Shown here: positions 35,612 through 43,765 of the stretch, one piece after another
Numbering within the stretch: the stretch's first letter is position 1
Layout: each line of letters begins with the position of its first letter
Origin: Lachnospiraceae bacterium
GTDB lineage: Bacteria; Bacillota; Clostridia; Lachnospirales; Lachnospiraceae
DNA: 64,000 nt
Reading direction: 5' to 3'
Assembly (NCBI GenBank): GCA_910574195.1
Contig: CAJTBF010000004.1
Coordinates: forward strand, 1 to 64,000
The notes under the pieces: generated by a model
Database searches by the model: none
Told to the model about the DNA's origin: nothing
What the model saw: the letters and a program-made list of their open reading frames with translations, nothing else
Made by a program: the position numbers and the translations under genes

Positions 35612-37582
35612 CTAATCTTTCCTGTAATACATACTTTCAAATCCCGCGCCTTTCAGAATCAATCCCGGCGCCCAGGGGATCGGTTCCGCCATCCATGCAC
35701 AGATTTCATCCGACGTTACATCAACAGGTGCGTCAATAATCACTTCATCGTGTACATGGAATACAACTTGCAGTCCTCGGAAAGCAATCCGTTTTAGGAC
35801 CTCCGCAAGGCAGTCCCGGGCAATAGCCTGCACAATGTTCTCCGTCATCTTCCCCCCATAGGTCGATTGAATGCCCCATTTTTTATCATTTCCAATTCCA
35901 TAATAATGCACAGCCGGCTTTCCAAACTGGTTTTCACTAAGAAATGGCTTCGGATAGAATAACTTCCGGCCGCTGGGAAGCCGAACCGTAAGAAACGATT
36001 GTCCATATACCAAATCCCCTTCCAGCGTGAAAATCAGCCGGGGGATCGCCTGGGGCTGTGCGGTTTCTACACAGGCAATTGCCGCCTGCTGTATCTTCTG
36101 CCACAGATCCCGAATCCGTGGATTCGCATTCCGCCACCTCTGCACAATATCCGGCAGTTCTTCCTCCGGCAGTCCCATCTCCAGGGCGCCCATCTGAATC
36201 AGAGCTGCTGTTCCGCCCTGGTAACCCAGTGCAAGGGTGGCCACTTTCCCTTTCTGCCGCAGACTGTATTCCGGATTTCCTTTTACGATCCGTTCCAATG
36301 GAACATGGAACATCTGGGAAGCGGTTGCCTCATAGATTCTTCCATGGGTGGCAAACACTTCATTTACCCATTGTTCTCCGGCAAGCCAGGCGATCACCCG
36401 GGCTTCAATGGCAGAAAAATCCGCCACCACAAACCGGTGTCCCTCCGCAGGGACAAACGCCGTCCGGATCAACTGAGACAACGTATCCGGCACATTTCCA
36501 TACAGCAGTCTCAAACCGGCGTAATTCTTCTGTTTCACGGTCTTTCTGGCAAAATCCAGCGTCTTTATGTAATTCCTTGGAAGGTTCTGCATCTGTACCA
36601 GACGCCCGGCCCATCTCCCGGTCCGGCCCGCGCCGTAAAACTGTGTCACTCCGCGGATCCGGTCGTCCGCACACCGGGAAATTTCCATGGCCGTGTATTT
36701 TTTCAGGGAAGTTTTTCCCAGTTGTTGCCGGATCTCCAATACCCGGTGCACCTCTTCGGGATAGTTCTTCTCCAACATGTTCTCGACGGTCGCTTTCTGC
36801 ATATTTGGTACTTTACTCCCTGTTTTCTTTTCGATCCATCCTGCCAGCTGTACGTCGCTGTTCGGATTTTCAAGCCCCGTCAGGCGGATCGCTTCCTGCA
36901 ATAATTCCTGTTCGCAGGTCATCTGGATCGAAAGCGCCCCTTCCAGTAATTCAGTATCCACCCGGACGCCAAACGCATTCATCTGCACATCCATCTGCCA
37001 GAGGCGTTCTTCTTCTTCCGGCATCGGAAATGACTGCAGTCGCTTTAAGATCTCATGCTCCGTCGCCACATCCTGCATGCAGTACTCCTGAAACAATTTC
37101 CATTTTTCCGGGGCATGTCCGGGAAGATTCCAAAAACGGCCCCCGTTGTTCTTCGTCGGCTTGCAGGGCACACAGAAATATTTGATCAGCGCCTTTCCTG
37201 TCGCCAGCTTCCGTTTGTCCTGGGGCAGGCCGATTGCTTCCCCTGCCCGCTCTAGTCCTGCCGGATATCCGCAGTACAGCCCATGTACCATGGTGCACTG
37301 CCATTGTTCAATAGGTGTCTCATATCCCGCCCGGTTCAGACAATACCATTCAAAAGCCGCATTGTAAGCATGCTTTCCTACATCTGGATCCCGCAGCGCC
37401 TGCCGGACCTCTTCCGGAATCTTTTCCCCGTTCGTCAGATCTGCGATCTGTACAGGCCCCAGTCCCAGTTTCCATGCAAACAAAAGGATTTCAAAATCCG
37501 GGGACTGTGCATATTTGTACAGCCCCGCCTTTCCAATATCTACACTGCTTTTTGTTTCAATATCAATATTCAGATGCTGCAT
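35612..37582 (-). CDS. Phage DNA polymerase, family A
   Basis: 656 residues. A 3'-5' exonuclease domain (IDIETKSSVDIGK at the start, HDAFEWY-like HAYNAAFEW) precedes the polymerase with motif A VADFSAIEARVIAWL, motif B LGYQGG and motif C HVHDEVI. It lacks the 5' nuclease of bacterial Pol I, as in T7-like and Firmicutes phage enzymes. ATG 37582 follows GAAGAAGG. It sits in the order DUF2800, DUF2815, polymerase, primase. Confidence 0.93.
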   Translation of the reverse strand: MQHLNIDIETKSSVDIGKAGLYKYAQSPDFEILLFAWKLGLGPVQIADLTNGEKIPEEVRQALRDPDVGKHAYNAAFEWYCLNRAGYETPIEQWQCTMVHGLYCGYPAGLERAGEAIGLPQDKRKLATGKALIKYFCVPCKPTKNNGGRFWNLPGHAPEKWKLFQEYCMQDVATEHEILKRLQSFPMPEEEERLWQMDVQMNAFGVRVDTELLEGALSIQMTCEQELLQEAIRLTGLENPNSDVQLAGWIEKKTGSKVPNMQKATVENMLEKNYPEEVHRVLEIRQQLGKTSLKKYTAMEISRCADDRIRGVTQFYGAGRTGRWAGRLVQMQNLPRNYIKTLDFARKTVKQKNYAGLRLLYGNVPDTLSQLIRTAFVPAEGHRFVVADFSAIEARVIAWLAGEQWVNEVFATHGRIYEATASQMFHVPLERIVKGNPEYSLRQKGKVATLALGYQGGTAALIQMGALEMGLPEEELPDIVQRWRNANPRIRDLWQKIQQAAIACVETAQPQAIPRLIFTLEGDLVYGQSFLTVRLPSGRKLFYPKPFLSENQFGKPAVHYYGIGNDKKWGIQSTYGGKMTENIVQAIARDCLAEVLKRIAFRGLQVVFHVHDEVIIDAPVDVTSDEICAWMAEPIPWAPGLILKGAGFESMYYRKD

Positions 37583-37628
37583 AAGTGAAACCTTCTTCCA
37601 GTGGGAAGCATTCTCCCTCCCGCTTTCT

Positions 37629-38333
37629 CTACATGGGCATTCCCGTGATCGGATTGACGGTTCCGGAAGAAGCATACCCTGCATTCGCCGCTCCCTGCGG
37701 TGCTGCCATCTGTGCCTGCGACGCAGCATAAACGCTTCCTGCCGCCGGAGATGAGAAAGCTCCATTCTTCTGCTGAGCAGAAAATCCAAACGCCTGTGCT
37801 GCCGATGGAGCACCACCGCTCAACGCCTCCCCGTCCCTCGTCTTCATCACCGGGCCCAGTCCGCAGCCGATCCCCTTTTTTCCTCCAAAGGAATAGGGAT
37901 AAAAACTTACGTTTACTTTCCCATACATCCCGCTGTATACTTCAGACTGGTTGATAATCGGATTTCCATGGGCATCCACCACTTCCGGCGGATACTCCGC
38001 TTTTGCGCTTGCCGTAAATACCCAGTGCCCTTTACACTCCGGCCCAAACTCCGAACCATCTGAGGGGCGCCTCCCATCCCCGTCATATACCGGATTCGGC
38101 ACAATGGGCGGACACTGGCCGTTCCATTTCTCGGAAATCCCTCTCTGTTTCGCCGCCTCCATTGCCGTCTGGATCCGGTTCATGGTGTCCACATCCGTTT
38201 TCGGCACCAGGACCGTGACACTGTACTTTTCCTCCTGCCCCTGCATCGCCGCATACGGTTTGAATAAATGCGCATAAGATAATCTGACTTCCCCTGTCGT
38301 TACATTCGTTACTTCATTCATACTGTTTTTCAT
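37629..38333 (-). CDS. DUF2815 protein, probable single-strand DNA-binding protein
   Basis: 234 residues. VRLSYAHLFKPYAAMQGQEEKYSV and NVSFYPYSFGGKKGIGCGLGPVMK are DUF2815 hallmarks; the family is predicted to have a phage SSB (T7 gp2.5-like) OB-fold. The C-terminal 60 residues are Ala/Ser/Gln-rich and flexible. ATG 38333 with GAAAGG upstream is chosen over ATG 38321. Between DUF2800 and polymerase. Confidence 0.87.
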   Translation of the reverse strand: MKNSMNEVTNVTTGEVRLSYAHLFKPYAAMQGQEEKYSVTVLVPKTDVDTMNRIQTAMEAAKQRGISEKWNGQCPPIVPNPVYDGDGRRPSDGSEFGPECKGHWVFTASAKAEYPPEVVDAHGNPIINQSEVYSGMYGKVNVSFYPYSFGGKKGIGCGLGPVMKTRDGEALSGGAPSAAQAFGFSAQQKNGAFSSPAAGSVYAASQAQMAAPQGAANAGYASSGTVNPITGMPM

Positions 38334-38387
38334 CCTTTCTATTTTTCCTGTTTTTTTAATCATTGGATCCCTCTGTATTCCGAAGCG

Positions 38388-39584
38388 TCAGGCATCCAAT
38401 CCAAAAGCGTCCGCAGCGGTTATCTGATTCGTTACCGCCGGCCGCGGATCCGCTTCCTGTACCAGCGTCGGCTTTCCGGGCTTCTTCACCACGAATTCTC
38501 CAACGGCCTCCTGAAATTCCTTCTTTCCTACCAGTTTTTCCACCTGTGCAAGCGTCAGCGGTTTTCTCTCCCACAGCATTGCTTCCGGTGCAATGCCGCC
38601 CCGCATCAATACGTCAAAAGCGGCGTCCATATCTGTCCAGGCGCGGCTTGCCCTGCCTTCCACGGCCTTCCATCCCCTGATCTCTTTTCCGGCCAGACAT
38701 TCCTTCAACGCATAACGTTTCAGATCCTCCAGCCAGTTTGCCACGTCTTCCCCTTTTTTCAGATATTCCCCCACTTCTTCCCGGCGGATCAAAGAGGGCT
38801 TTTGATCGGTAAAGAACGCAAGCCGGACATTATATTTTGCCCTTGCCTCACACAATTCCCTTGCCCGGCAGAAACGGCAGGTGTCTTTTCCCGGAGCGAA
38901 CTCCCCCTCGCCCTTGACTGCCAACGCCGCCCGTTCTTTTACGTACTCTCCAAACTTCAACAACTCTTCCACGGAACATTCCCATTCGGATACCGCGTCA
39001 AGCCTTGGCTGTACGATCGTCAGTTTTATCTGGGCGATCGGATACAGCATCCGATACAGGTGATACGCTCCCAGCGCATACAGCTGCAGTTGCGGGTTCT
39101 CTTTTGCATGAACCGGTACGCCCTGCCCATACTTGAAATCAATCACATGCACCATATCCCCATACAGCAGAATGCAGTCCGCAATCCCGCTTCCTTCTAT
39201 TCGGCTCTTCGGATCCGCAAAGGTATATTCCCGAAAATATACTCTCTGTTCAATCCGGACACCGGGTGCGGATTTCAGAGAAAGTGCAGTATTTTTCAGG
39301 TACTCCAGATAGGTATCTGTATGTCTTTGCATTTCCTCCTGCCACAGATTATCCTCTTTTAACTTTTTTACGGCATTGTTCAACTTTCGTTTTCCAAACT
39401 CTTTCGTGAAGAAATAATTCCGTACTTTCATTTCCGCCAGTTCATGTGCCAACGTCCCTTCCGCGGCCGCTTTGGATTCTGTATCCGGGAACTCTTCTTC
39501 CAGTCTTGCACTGGGAGGGCAGGCAAGCCAGCGATCCGCTCCGGATGCGCTCAGCAACGCGTGTTGTCTTTCCTCGTGTCGCAT
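38388..39584 (-). CDS. DUF2800 protein, PD-(D/E)xK nuclease related to Cas4/RecB
   Basis: 398 residues. LSASGADRWLACPPSARLEEEF with AAEGTLAHELAE, the catalytic IADCILLYGDMVHVIDFKYG and the CRFCRARELC cysteine cluster resemble the RecB/AddB-Cas4 nuclease fold with an iron-sulphur or zinc site. It probably works with DUF2815 in phage recombination or replication. Starts in a TGATG overlap with the upstream stop. Confidence 0.87.
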   Translation of the reverse strand: MRHEERQHALLSASGADRWLACPPSARLEEEFPDTESKAAAEGTLAHELAEMKVRNYFFTKEFGKRKLNNAVKKLKEDNLWQEEMQRHTDTYLEYLKNTALSLKSAPGVRIEQRVYFREYTFADPKSRIEGSGIADCILLYGDMVHVIDFKYGQGVPVHAKENPQLQLYALGAYHLYRMLYPIAQIKLTIVQPRLDAVSEWECSVEELLKFGEYVKERAALAVKGEGEFAPGKDTCRFCRARELCEARAKYNVRLAFFTDQKPSLIRREEVGEYLKKGEDVANWLEDLKRYALKECLAGKEIRGWKAVEGRASRAWTDMDAAFDVLMRGGIAPEAMLWERKPLTLAQVEKLVGKKEFQEAVGEFVVKKPGKPTLVQEADPRPAVTNQITAADAFGLDA

Positions 39585-40165
39585 CAGATCTGCGCCCCCA
39601 TTTCCCGAAGTGCGGTTGCAAAGCTGCCGTATTGTTCCGTGGGAAGTGCGGGCAGCGCTTCCACTCCGTATCTGGCCAGAAGCTCCTGAAGCTGCCTCTG
39701 CATCCCCCGGTCCATCAGAAGCATCGCCGCCCCCGCAAGCTCGTCCAGTGTATACATATGCGCGGTTGTAGGTACGGCCTGTACGGACGGACCCGGTTGT
39801 GGTTCCGGGATTGCTGTTTGCTGCGGGACCGCCTGTGACACCGGAATCGGCCTCTGTGTTGGGATCTGTACTGGGATCTGTGCAGGCTGCCGTGGGGACG
39901 CCTGTAACGTCGGCGCCGGATGCTGCGGTGGGATTGCAGCGGAAGGCGATTCCGGTCGGGAAGTCAGTTCCTGCACCGGCTGTATGGACTCCGGAACGGT
40001 TCCAGCCGTAATTTTTTCCGCTGTTACAACTCCCCCCGTGAATTTTTCCAAGCGCCGGGAAGTATCCGGCCGGTTCCCCAGAATCTGTACGATCGCTTTA
40101 CTGAAAATTTCCGCTACCTCCTCAATAGATTCTCTGTTGATTTTGATGGTTACCTGTACGTTCAT
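39584..40165 (-). CDS. Phage protein with Pro/Gln-rich linker
   Basis: 193 residues in three parts: an N-terminal helix (1-45), a long low-complexity Pro/Gln/Ala linker (about 55-130), and a C-terminal helical domain (LDELAGAAMLLMDRGMQRQL). Related proteins occur beside DUF2800. It may be an accessory to the nuclease or SSB. GGGAGGT precedes the ATG. Function unknown. Confidence 0.75.
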   Translation of the reverse strand: MNVQVTIKINRESIEEVAEIFSKAIVQILGNRPDTSRRLEKFTGGVVTAEKITAGTVPESIQPVQELTSRPESPSAAIPPQHPAPTLQASPRQPAQIPVQIPTQRPIPVSQAVPQQTAIPEPQPGPSVQAVPTTAHMYTLDELAGAAMLLMDRGMQRQLQELLARYGVEALPALPTEQYGSFATALREMGAQI

Positions 40166-40804
40166 TTACTTTTTACCTCCCTTGTTTTTCACTACGTATA
40201 CTGTAAGTTCCACCCGGTAAATCTCTATCTTTTCCTGCAGTTTTCGTGTACGCCTATAATGCTGCAGTGCGGACAGCCTCCTTTTCGCTTCTTCCTCTGT
40301 GTCATAACTGATTGCCATATTCCTTTGGCTTTTTGCCTCCAGAAATACTTCCAGGGCAACCTGATCGTCCGGTTTGGGCCTGCATGCCCCAAAGTATTTT
40401 CTTTCCGGAAGTTTCACATTATAGCTTATATTCATCTCTTCTTCTCCATAATTAATATAATCCAGGTTTTCTGCTGTAATCGTATCCTTGTAGGACACTT
40501 CATCCGTCCCGGGAACGATTTCCTCTAAACTGATTGTCGGGATCCTGTGTTTTTCCTTTTCATAATGATTCCCGATTGCGGAGCGCATAGCCTGCCTGAC
40601 AATTGTTGTAAATTTCCAGCGGTGCAGCTCCGGCCTCTGGAACCATTTCTTCACGGAAAGCAGATACCGCAGGATCACAACATCGTACCATTCCTCCGGA
40701 TCCAGTCTTCTGCTTTTCAGATATCGGTATATCTCAGGATGATATTTCTCCGCAAACTGCCGTTCCTCTTCCGTAAGCGGAGCAAGCTGTGTTTTCGTGT
40801 GCAC
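40166..40804 (-). CDS. Sigma-70 region 2-like phage protein
   Basis: 212 residues from a GTG with AAGGAGGA upstream. EKYHPEIYRYLKSRRLDPEEW then YDVVILRYLLSVKKWFQRPE and FTTIVRQAMRSAIGNHYE resembles region 2 of sigma-70 factors; the C-terminal half is basic and helical but without a clear region 4. It may be an early transcription factor or a degenerate relative. Overlaps the upstream gene by 71 bases. Confidence 0.7.
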   Translation of the reverse strand: MHTKTQLAPLTEEERQFAEKYHPEIYRYLKSRRLDPEEWYDVVILRYLLSVKKWFQRPELHRWKFTTIVRQAMRSAIGNHYEKEKHRIPTISLEEIVPGTDEVSYKDTITAENLDYINYGEEEMNISYNVKLPERKYFGACRPKPDDQVALEVFLEAKSQRNMAISYDTEEEAKRRLSALQHYRRTRKLQEKIEIYRVELTVYVVKNKGGKK

Positions 40805-41099
40805 GGTGTTCCTCCTTCTCCATCTCCGCTGCTTTCTTTTTTAATCTTTCCAGGTGCGCCTTACATGCAATGTAATTCTCCTGATCGCATTCCCGGGGGA
40901 AGCTAAATTCATACACCCCGTCATAACGGGGCATGTCTTTATGGAATCCGGTATCTTTGAGATAAAAAGTAGCTTTGGTTCCTATGGTGGAAACCGATAC
41001 CTCCGCATAGGGCATTTCGGGAATCTCACGTTTCCTGTCCCGGATTTCCCGGATGTCCAGAACCAGATTGATTAATTCTAAAATTTTTGCTCTTTCCAT
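40734..41099 (-). CDS. Phage early protein of unknown function
   Basis: 121 residues. Helical start (ERAKILELINLVLDIREIRDRK) and a beta part (VSTIGTKATFYLKDTGFHKDM) followed by a charged C-terminus. Proteins of this kind occur with the sigma-like gene in Lachnospiraceae phages. AAGGAAGGG precedes the ATG. No domain recognised. Confidence 0.72.
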   Translation of the reverse strand: MERAKILELINLVLDIREIRDRKREIPEMPYAEVSVSTIGTKATFYLKDTGFHKDMPRYDGVYEFSFPRECDQENYIACKAHLERLKKKAAEMEKEEHRAHENTACSAYGRGTAVCGEISS

Positions 41100-41188
41100 T
41101 TACAAATCCCTTCCTTTCCGGTAAAATAAAGTTGGTTTTTTTTCAGTGCGCCCAAACGGTTGCCGCCGTTCTTATGGGCGCTTTTTTA
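41099..41188 (+). ncRNA. Possible small antisense RNA with promoter and terminator
   Basis: On the plus strand TTTACA (41099-41104), 17 bases, TAAAAT (41122-41127) is followed by a hairpin GCGCCC/GGGCGC (41148-41181, with inner ACGG/CCGT pairs) and TTTTTT. This would make an RNA of about 55 nt (41134-41188), opposite to the operon, between the genes at 40734 and 41186. It is signal-based only. Confidence 0.5.
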
Positions 41189-41401
41189 TATGGATTCATC
41201 CAGATCGGTCCGACTCCAAAGCACCAGGCCTTTTTCTTCCCTGTAAGGGAACCATTGTCCGTTTTCATAGCTGATGTTTACGATCCCTTCCTTTCCTTCC
41301 CACACTCCTACGATCTCTCCCTTATCCCAGGAATCATATGCTGCCTTGTGTGCCCGTGAGAAACGTTCCGCCCGACTCAGCAGCGTCTGTTTTTCTGTCA
41401 T
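41186..41401 (-). CDS. Small phage protein
   Basis: 71 residues starting MTEKQTLLSRAERFSRAH, then a beta-rich WEGKEGIVNISYENGQWFPY segment. The ribosome site GGAGGA is good. No family is recognised. The overlapping 3' end lies at the possible antisense RNA. Confidence 0.68.
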   Translation of the reverse strand: MTEKQTLLSRAERFSRAHKAAYDSWDKGEIVGVWEGKEGIVNISYENGQWFPYREEKGLVLWSRTDLDESI

Positions 41402-41413
41402 GCCCTTCCTCCT

Positions 41414-41566
41414 TCACATCATTCCGCAGATGCCTGCAACCACAAGACAGGTCAGAAAGCCCAACATGTATCCGGTCAAAGTATATCGTATGCAACATTT
41501 TATTTTGAATACTTTCAGCTTTCGACGGTGGTCATTCTGCCTTCGTATTCGTTCATATGGATCCAT
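41414..41566 (-). CDS. Small membrane phage protein, 50 residues
   Basis: A basic N-terminal segment (RIRRQNDHRRKLKVFKIKCC) precedes one membrane helix (YTLTGYMLGFLTCLVVAGICG). GGGAGG lies 8 bases upstream of the ATG at 41566. It ends 13 bases before the next gene. No function is recognised. Confidence 0.65.
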   Translation of the reverse strand: MDPYERIRRQNDHRRKLKVFKIKCCIRYTLTGYMLGFLTCLVVAGICGMM

Positions 41567-41590
41567 AGGCTTGTCCTCCCTTCCCCGCCC

Positions 41591-41728
41591 TCAGGCGGTT
41601 TCATCCTTTGTACCGATGTATTGATACTCCAAAGATTCTCCGGTCTGATCCTCCAAAAGCCTGACCAGCACATCCATGATCATATTCCCAATCTCATCTA
41701 CAGAATGTTCTTTCTTTTCTTCTGCCAT
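41591..41728 (-). CDS. Small phage protein, 45 residues
   Basis: Starts MAEEKKEHSVDEIGNMIMDV and ends in an acidic, Tyr-rich tail. The ATG at 41728 has GGGAGG 9 bases upstream; upstream residues in frame are unlikely. Function unknown. Confidence 0.65.
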   Translation of the reverse strand: MAEEKKEHSVDEIGNMIMDVLVRLLEDQTGESLEYQYIGTKDETA

Positions 41729-41810
41729 TCCGATCGCCTCCCTTCTATGTCTATTTGTATGATTTACTGGTTGTACTTGTTGACTCATTCTTTCTCTGTT
41801 ACAGTCGGTT

Positions 41811-42008
41811 TTAAAGCCCGATATTTTCCAGTACTCTACTTATTCTTTTACAAAACTGGAGACGCTCATTATGATCTTCTTCAAGTTCTTTCATTAGCAT
41901 GTCTATTGAATGTCTTAATATTGCAACCGCTATTTTGGTTATGATAGCGGTTGAAACTCCAACAGATACAATGATCGACACAAGTGCCGTCACTATTATC
42001 GCAGTCAT
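41811..42008 (-). CDS. Small membrane phage protein, 65 residues
   Basis: One N-terminal membrane helix (IIVTALVSIIVSVGVSTAII) followed by an amphipathic charged tail (MLMKELEEDHNERLQFCKRI). AGGAAAG precedes the ATG. Position at the start of the early operon suggests an early or host-takeover role; none is known. Confidence 0.68.
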   Translation of the reverse strand: MTAIIVTALVSIIVSVGVSTAIITKIAVAILRHSIDMLMKELEEDHNERLQFCKRISRVLENIGL

Positions 42009-42093
42009 TTCACACCATCTTTCCTTCTAAAATCTTATATGGAAAACCTTTCCAAAGATACTCTTTATTCTATCGCCGACTTCATTGCAAAAT

Positions 42094-42324
42094 TTATTCC
42101 TTAACTACTTCCCAATCATTGGCAACCAAGTCATCTGCTGTAGGGTTCCAGGCTCTACAGCTTTTCTTGGGAACTCCTTTGTCCATCACCACCAATATGC
42201 ATGTATCATACGTGTTGGTCGGAAAAATCCCCCCATTCCTTGCCTCGTTGGCTAATTTTGTAGATGTTCTATAAATCAGTCCTCCATCTTCTAAAGCTTT
42301 TTTTGTAGCTTCCTGAATATTCAC
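42094..42324 (-). CDS. DUF2829 / Tad2-like protein
   Basis: About 76 residues. ATKKALEDGGLIYRTS, PTNTYDTCILVVMDKG and the ending WNPTADDLVANDWEVV match the DUF2829 family. Some members (Tad2) sequester the signalling nucleotide of Thoeris defence. The GTG at 42324 has AAGGAGG 9 bases before it; a TTG at 42333 is too close. Membership in the family does not prove anti-Thoeris activity; many members are untested. Confidence 0.72.
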   Translation of the reverse strand: MNIQEATKKALEDGGLIYRTSTKLANEARNGGIFPTNTYDTCILVVMDKGVPKKSCRAWNPTADDLVANDWEVVKE

Positions 42325-42325
42325 C

Positions 42326-42481
42326 TTATACAACCTCCTTCTCCTGTTTTTCCAATCTTTCGATCATGTCCCGGCTTTTCAGCATCTCTGCGCCGCTTCT
42401 TATAATAATCAGACTCTCCCTGTCAAGATGCTTTAAATTTTCAACCGTCTCTTTGATGATCTTCTTTTTCTCATCTCCCAC
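42326..42481 (-). CDS. Small phage protein, 51 residues, upstream of the Tad2-like gene
   Basis: GTG start with GGGAGG 8 bases upstream; charged helix (GDEKKKIIKETVENLKHLD, then SLIIIRSGAEMLKSRDM). The look is that of XRE-associated or DUF-like helical peptides found at the start of early operons. It ends 1 base before the Tad2-like start, so the two are coupled. Confidence 0.6.
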   Translation of the reverse strand: MGDEKKKIIKETVENLKHLDRESLIIIRSGAEMLKSRDMIERLEKQEKEVV

Positions 42482-42590
42482 AGTTTCACCTCCCTTTTGC
42501 GTTTATGACACTGGATAAGAAAACACTGATTACTATGTATGGCAATATTAGCGTTAAATATCACACACATTATCTTTTTTCCGATTCTCG

Positions 42591-42619
42591 TTGAAATATT
42601 TTTCATATTATGGTAATAT
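42591..42619 (+). promoter_or_regulatory. Promoter of the two-gene membrane operon
   Basis: TTGAAA (42591-42596), 17 bases, TAATAT (42614-42619), 35 bases before the first start codon. AT-rich surroundings. Confidence 0.6.
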
Positions 42620-42653
42620 TTTTCTATACTAAAGAAAGTGATACTATCCAATT

Positions 42654-43163
42654 TTGAAAGAATTTATAAAGTCTAAACAAAATTTTATTTCGGTTGTTGT
42701 TACTTTAATCGCATCTGTTGGATTCTGGATATTTAAACCGACCGCCACGGTTCCCGCTTCCTTTTTTGTAGTTGCTGTAATCATTGCATTCTTATTTTTA
42801 TGGCTTTTTCTCATGTCTTATTTCTCAAAAGACAGTGCTTCTAATAAGAACAATGACTCTCATTTAATAGACATTATTGAGGTTCAAGAAAATATATATA
42901 TCTGTTACCCTAATAAACTACTCAGTCAAGATGTATTTGTATCTTTCTATTTACAAACAAACAACTTCGAAAAACTTGTTGGATATGGAATTGTAACTAA
43001 TGTTCAGACAAACGGCATTATACAAATTACTGTTAATGAAACCTGCAACGGATATTCATTATCAACGTTACTTTCTCAGGATTTTTCAACAATAATCATT
43101 AAACCGACTGTAACTATAAGCTATATAAATCAAAAAATTATTGAAAAGGAGTCAAAATCATGA
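42654..43163 (+). CDS. Membrane protein of a two-gene plus-strand operon
   Basis: 169 residues from a TTG start; no good ribosome site is seen, so the start is uncertain. Two N-terminal membrane helices (about 12-27 and 36-56) anchor a cytoplasmic or external domain of about 110 residues with beta-rich sequence (NIYICYPNKLLSQDVFVSF). Codon use is AT-rich, unlike neighbouring phage genes. It overlaps the second gene by 4 bases. Function unknown; position among regulators suits lysogenic conversion or superinfection exclusion. Confidence 0.7.
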   Translation: MKEFIKSKQNFISVVVTLIASVGFWIFKPTATVPASFFVVAVIIAFLFLWLFLMSYFSKDSASNKNNDSHLIDIIEVQENIYICYPNKLLSQDVFVSFYLQTNNFEKLVGYGIVTNVQTNGIIQITVNETCNGYSLSTLLSQDFSTIIIKPTVTISYINQKIIEKESKS

Positions 43164-43519
43164 ATACAGCCGTTACCTCCTCAACTTTAAGTACTCATGG
43201 AAAAGAAATTCGTGTTGCAAAAGTATTGGATAATTACAAACTCGTTTTAAACATTGGTTCAAAGAATAATGTAACTATCGGTCAACGCTTTCTAATTTAC
43301 GGGCTCAGTGATGATGAGATACTTGATCCTACAACTGGTGATTCTCTTGGTTACCTTGAACTTGTAAGGGGAACTGGCGCAGTAACCTATATGCAAGAAA
43401 CAATGTGTATTATTGAATCCGATTCAACACGTACAAATTTACATAGGATTTTAGAAGGCCCTGAAAGTATTCCTTTCGACTCTCCCTTTGAAGGTGACCT
43501 TGCCCGCGAAATTCAGTAA
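43160..43519 (+). CDS. Second protein of the membrane operon, SH3/FlgT-like barrel
   Basis: 119 residues. RVAKVLDNYKLVLNIGSKNN then TIGQRFLIYGL and ILDPTTGDSLGYLELVRGTG resemble small barrel domains seen in FlgT-type proteins. It starts in an ATGA overlap with the membrane protein, so the two likely form a complex. After the TAA at 43517 the same frame stays open for 26 more codons (GHGHVKIRNVNDISIGI), which could be a lost C-terminus. Function unknown. Confidence 0.7.
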   Translation: MNTAVTSSTLSTHGKEIRVAKVLDNYKLVLNIGSKNNVTIGQRFLIYGLSDDEILDPTTGDSLGYLELVRGTGAVTYMQETMCIIESDSTRTNLHRILEGPESIPFDSPFEGDLAREIQ

Positions 43520-43589
43520 GGTCACGGCCATGTCAAAATTCGCAATGTCAATGATATTAGTATCGGCATCCAGAATATGAGTCCACTTA

Positions 43590-43640
43590 CAATCCATTGA
43601 AATAACTTTGGGTTATTTTTCTGGATTGTTTTCAATTTTT
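43590..43640 (+). terminator. Terminator of the two-gene membrane operon
   Basis: CAATCCA/TGGATTG outer arms with AAATAAC/GGTTATTT inner pairs, followed by TTTTCAATTTTT. Confidence 0.75.
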
Positions 43641-43683
43641 GCATTATCTTTTTCACCTCCTATACCACCTCCTTCTCTTCTGC

Positions 43684-43712
43684 TTGTAAATCTCTTCCAA
43701 TTCCCCTATACT
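43684..43712 (+). promoter_or_regulatory. Promoter of the gene at 43766
   Basis: TTGTAA (43684-43689), 17-base spacer, TATACT (43707-43712), 54 bases before the start codon. Confidence 0.7.
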
Positions 43713-43765
43713 ATGTTTACAGGCTCCCGCCAGAGCCGAGTACATAGGAAAGGAGATTGAGAAAT

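Noticed and set aside
42433-42651. 72-codon minus-strand frame before the early operon
   Set aside because: No ribosome site; overlaps the better-supported GTG-start gene at 42326-42481 and the divergent promoter region.
43522-43647. 40-codon hydrophobic minus-strand frame with a GGAGGTG-like site
   Set aside because: Coincides with the terminator of the membrane operon; composition follows the hairpin, so probably chance.
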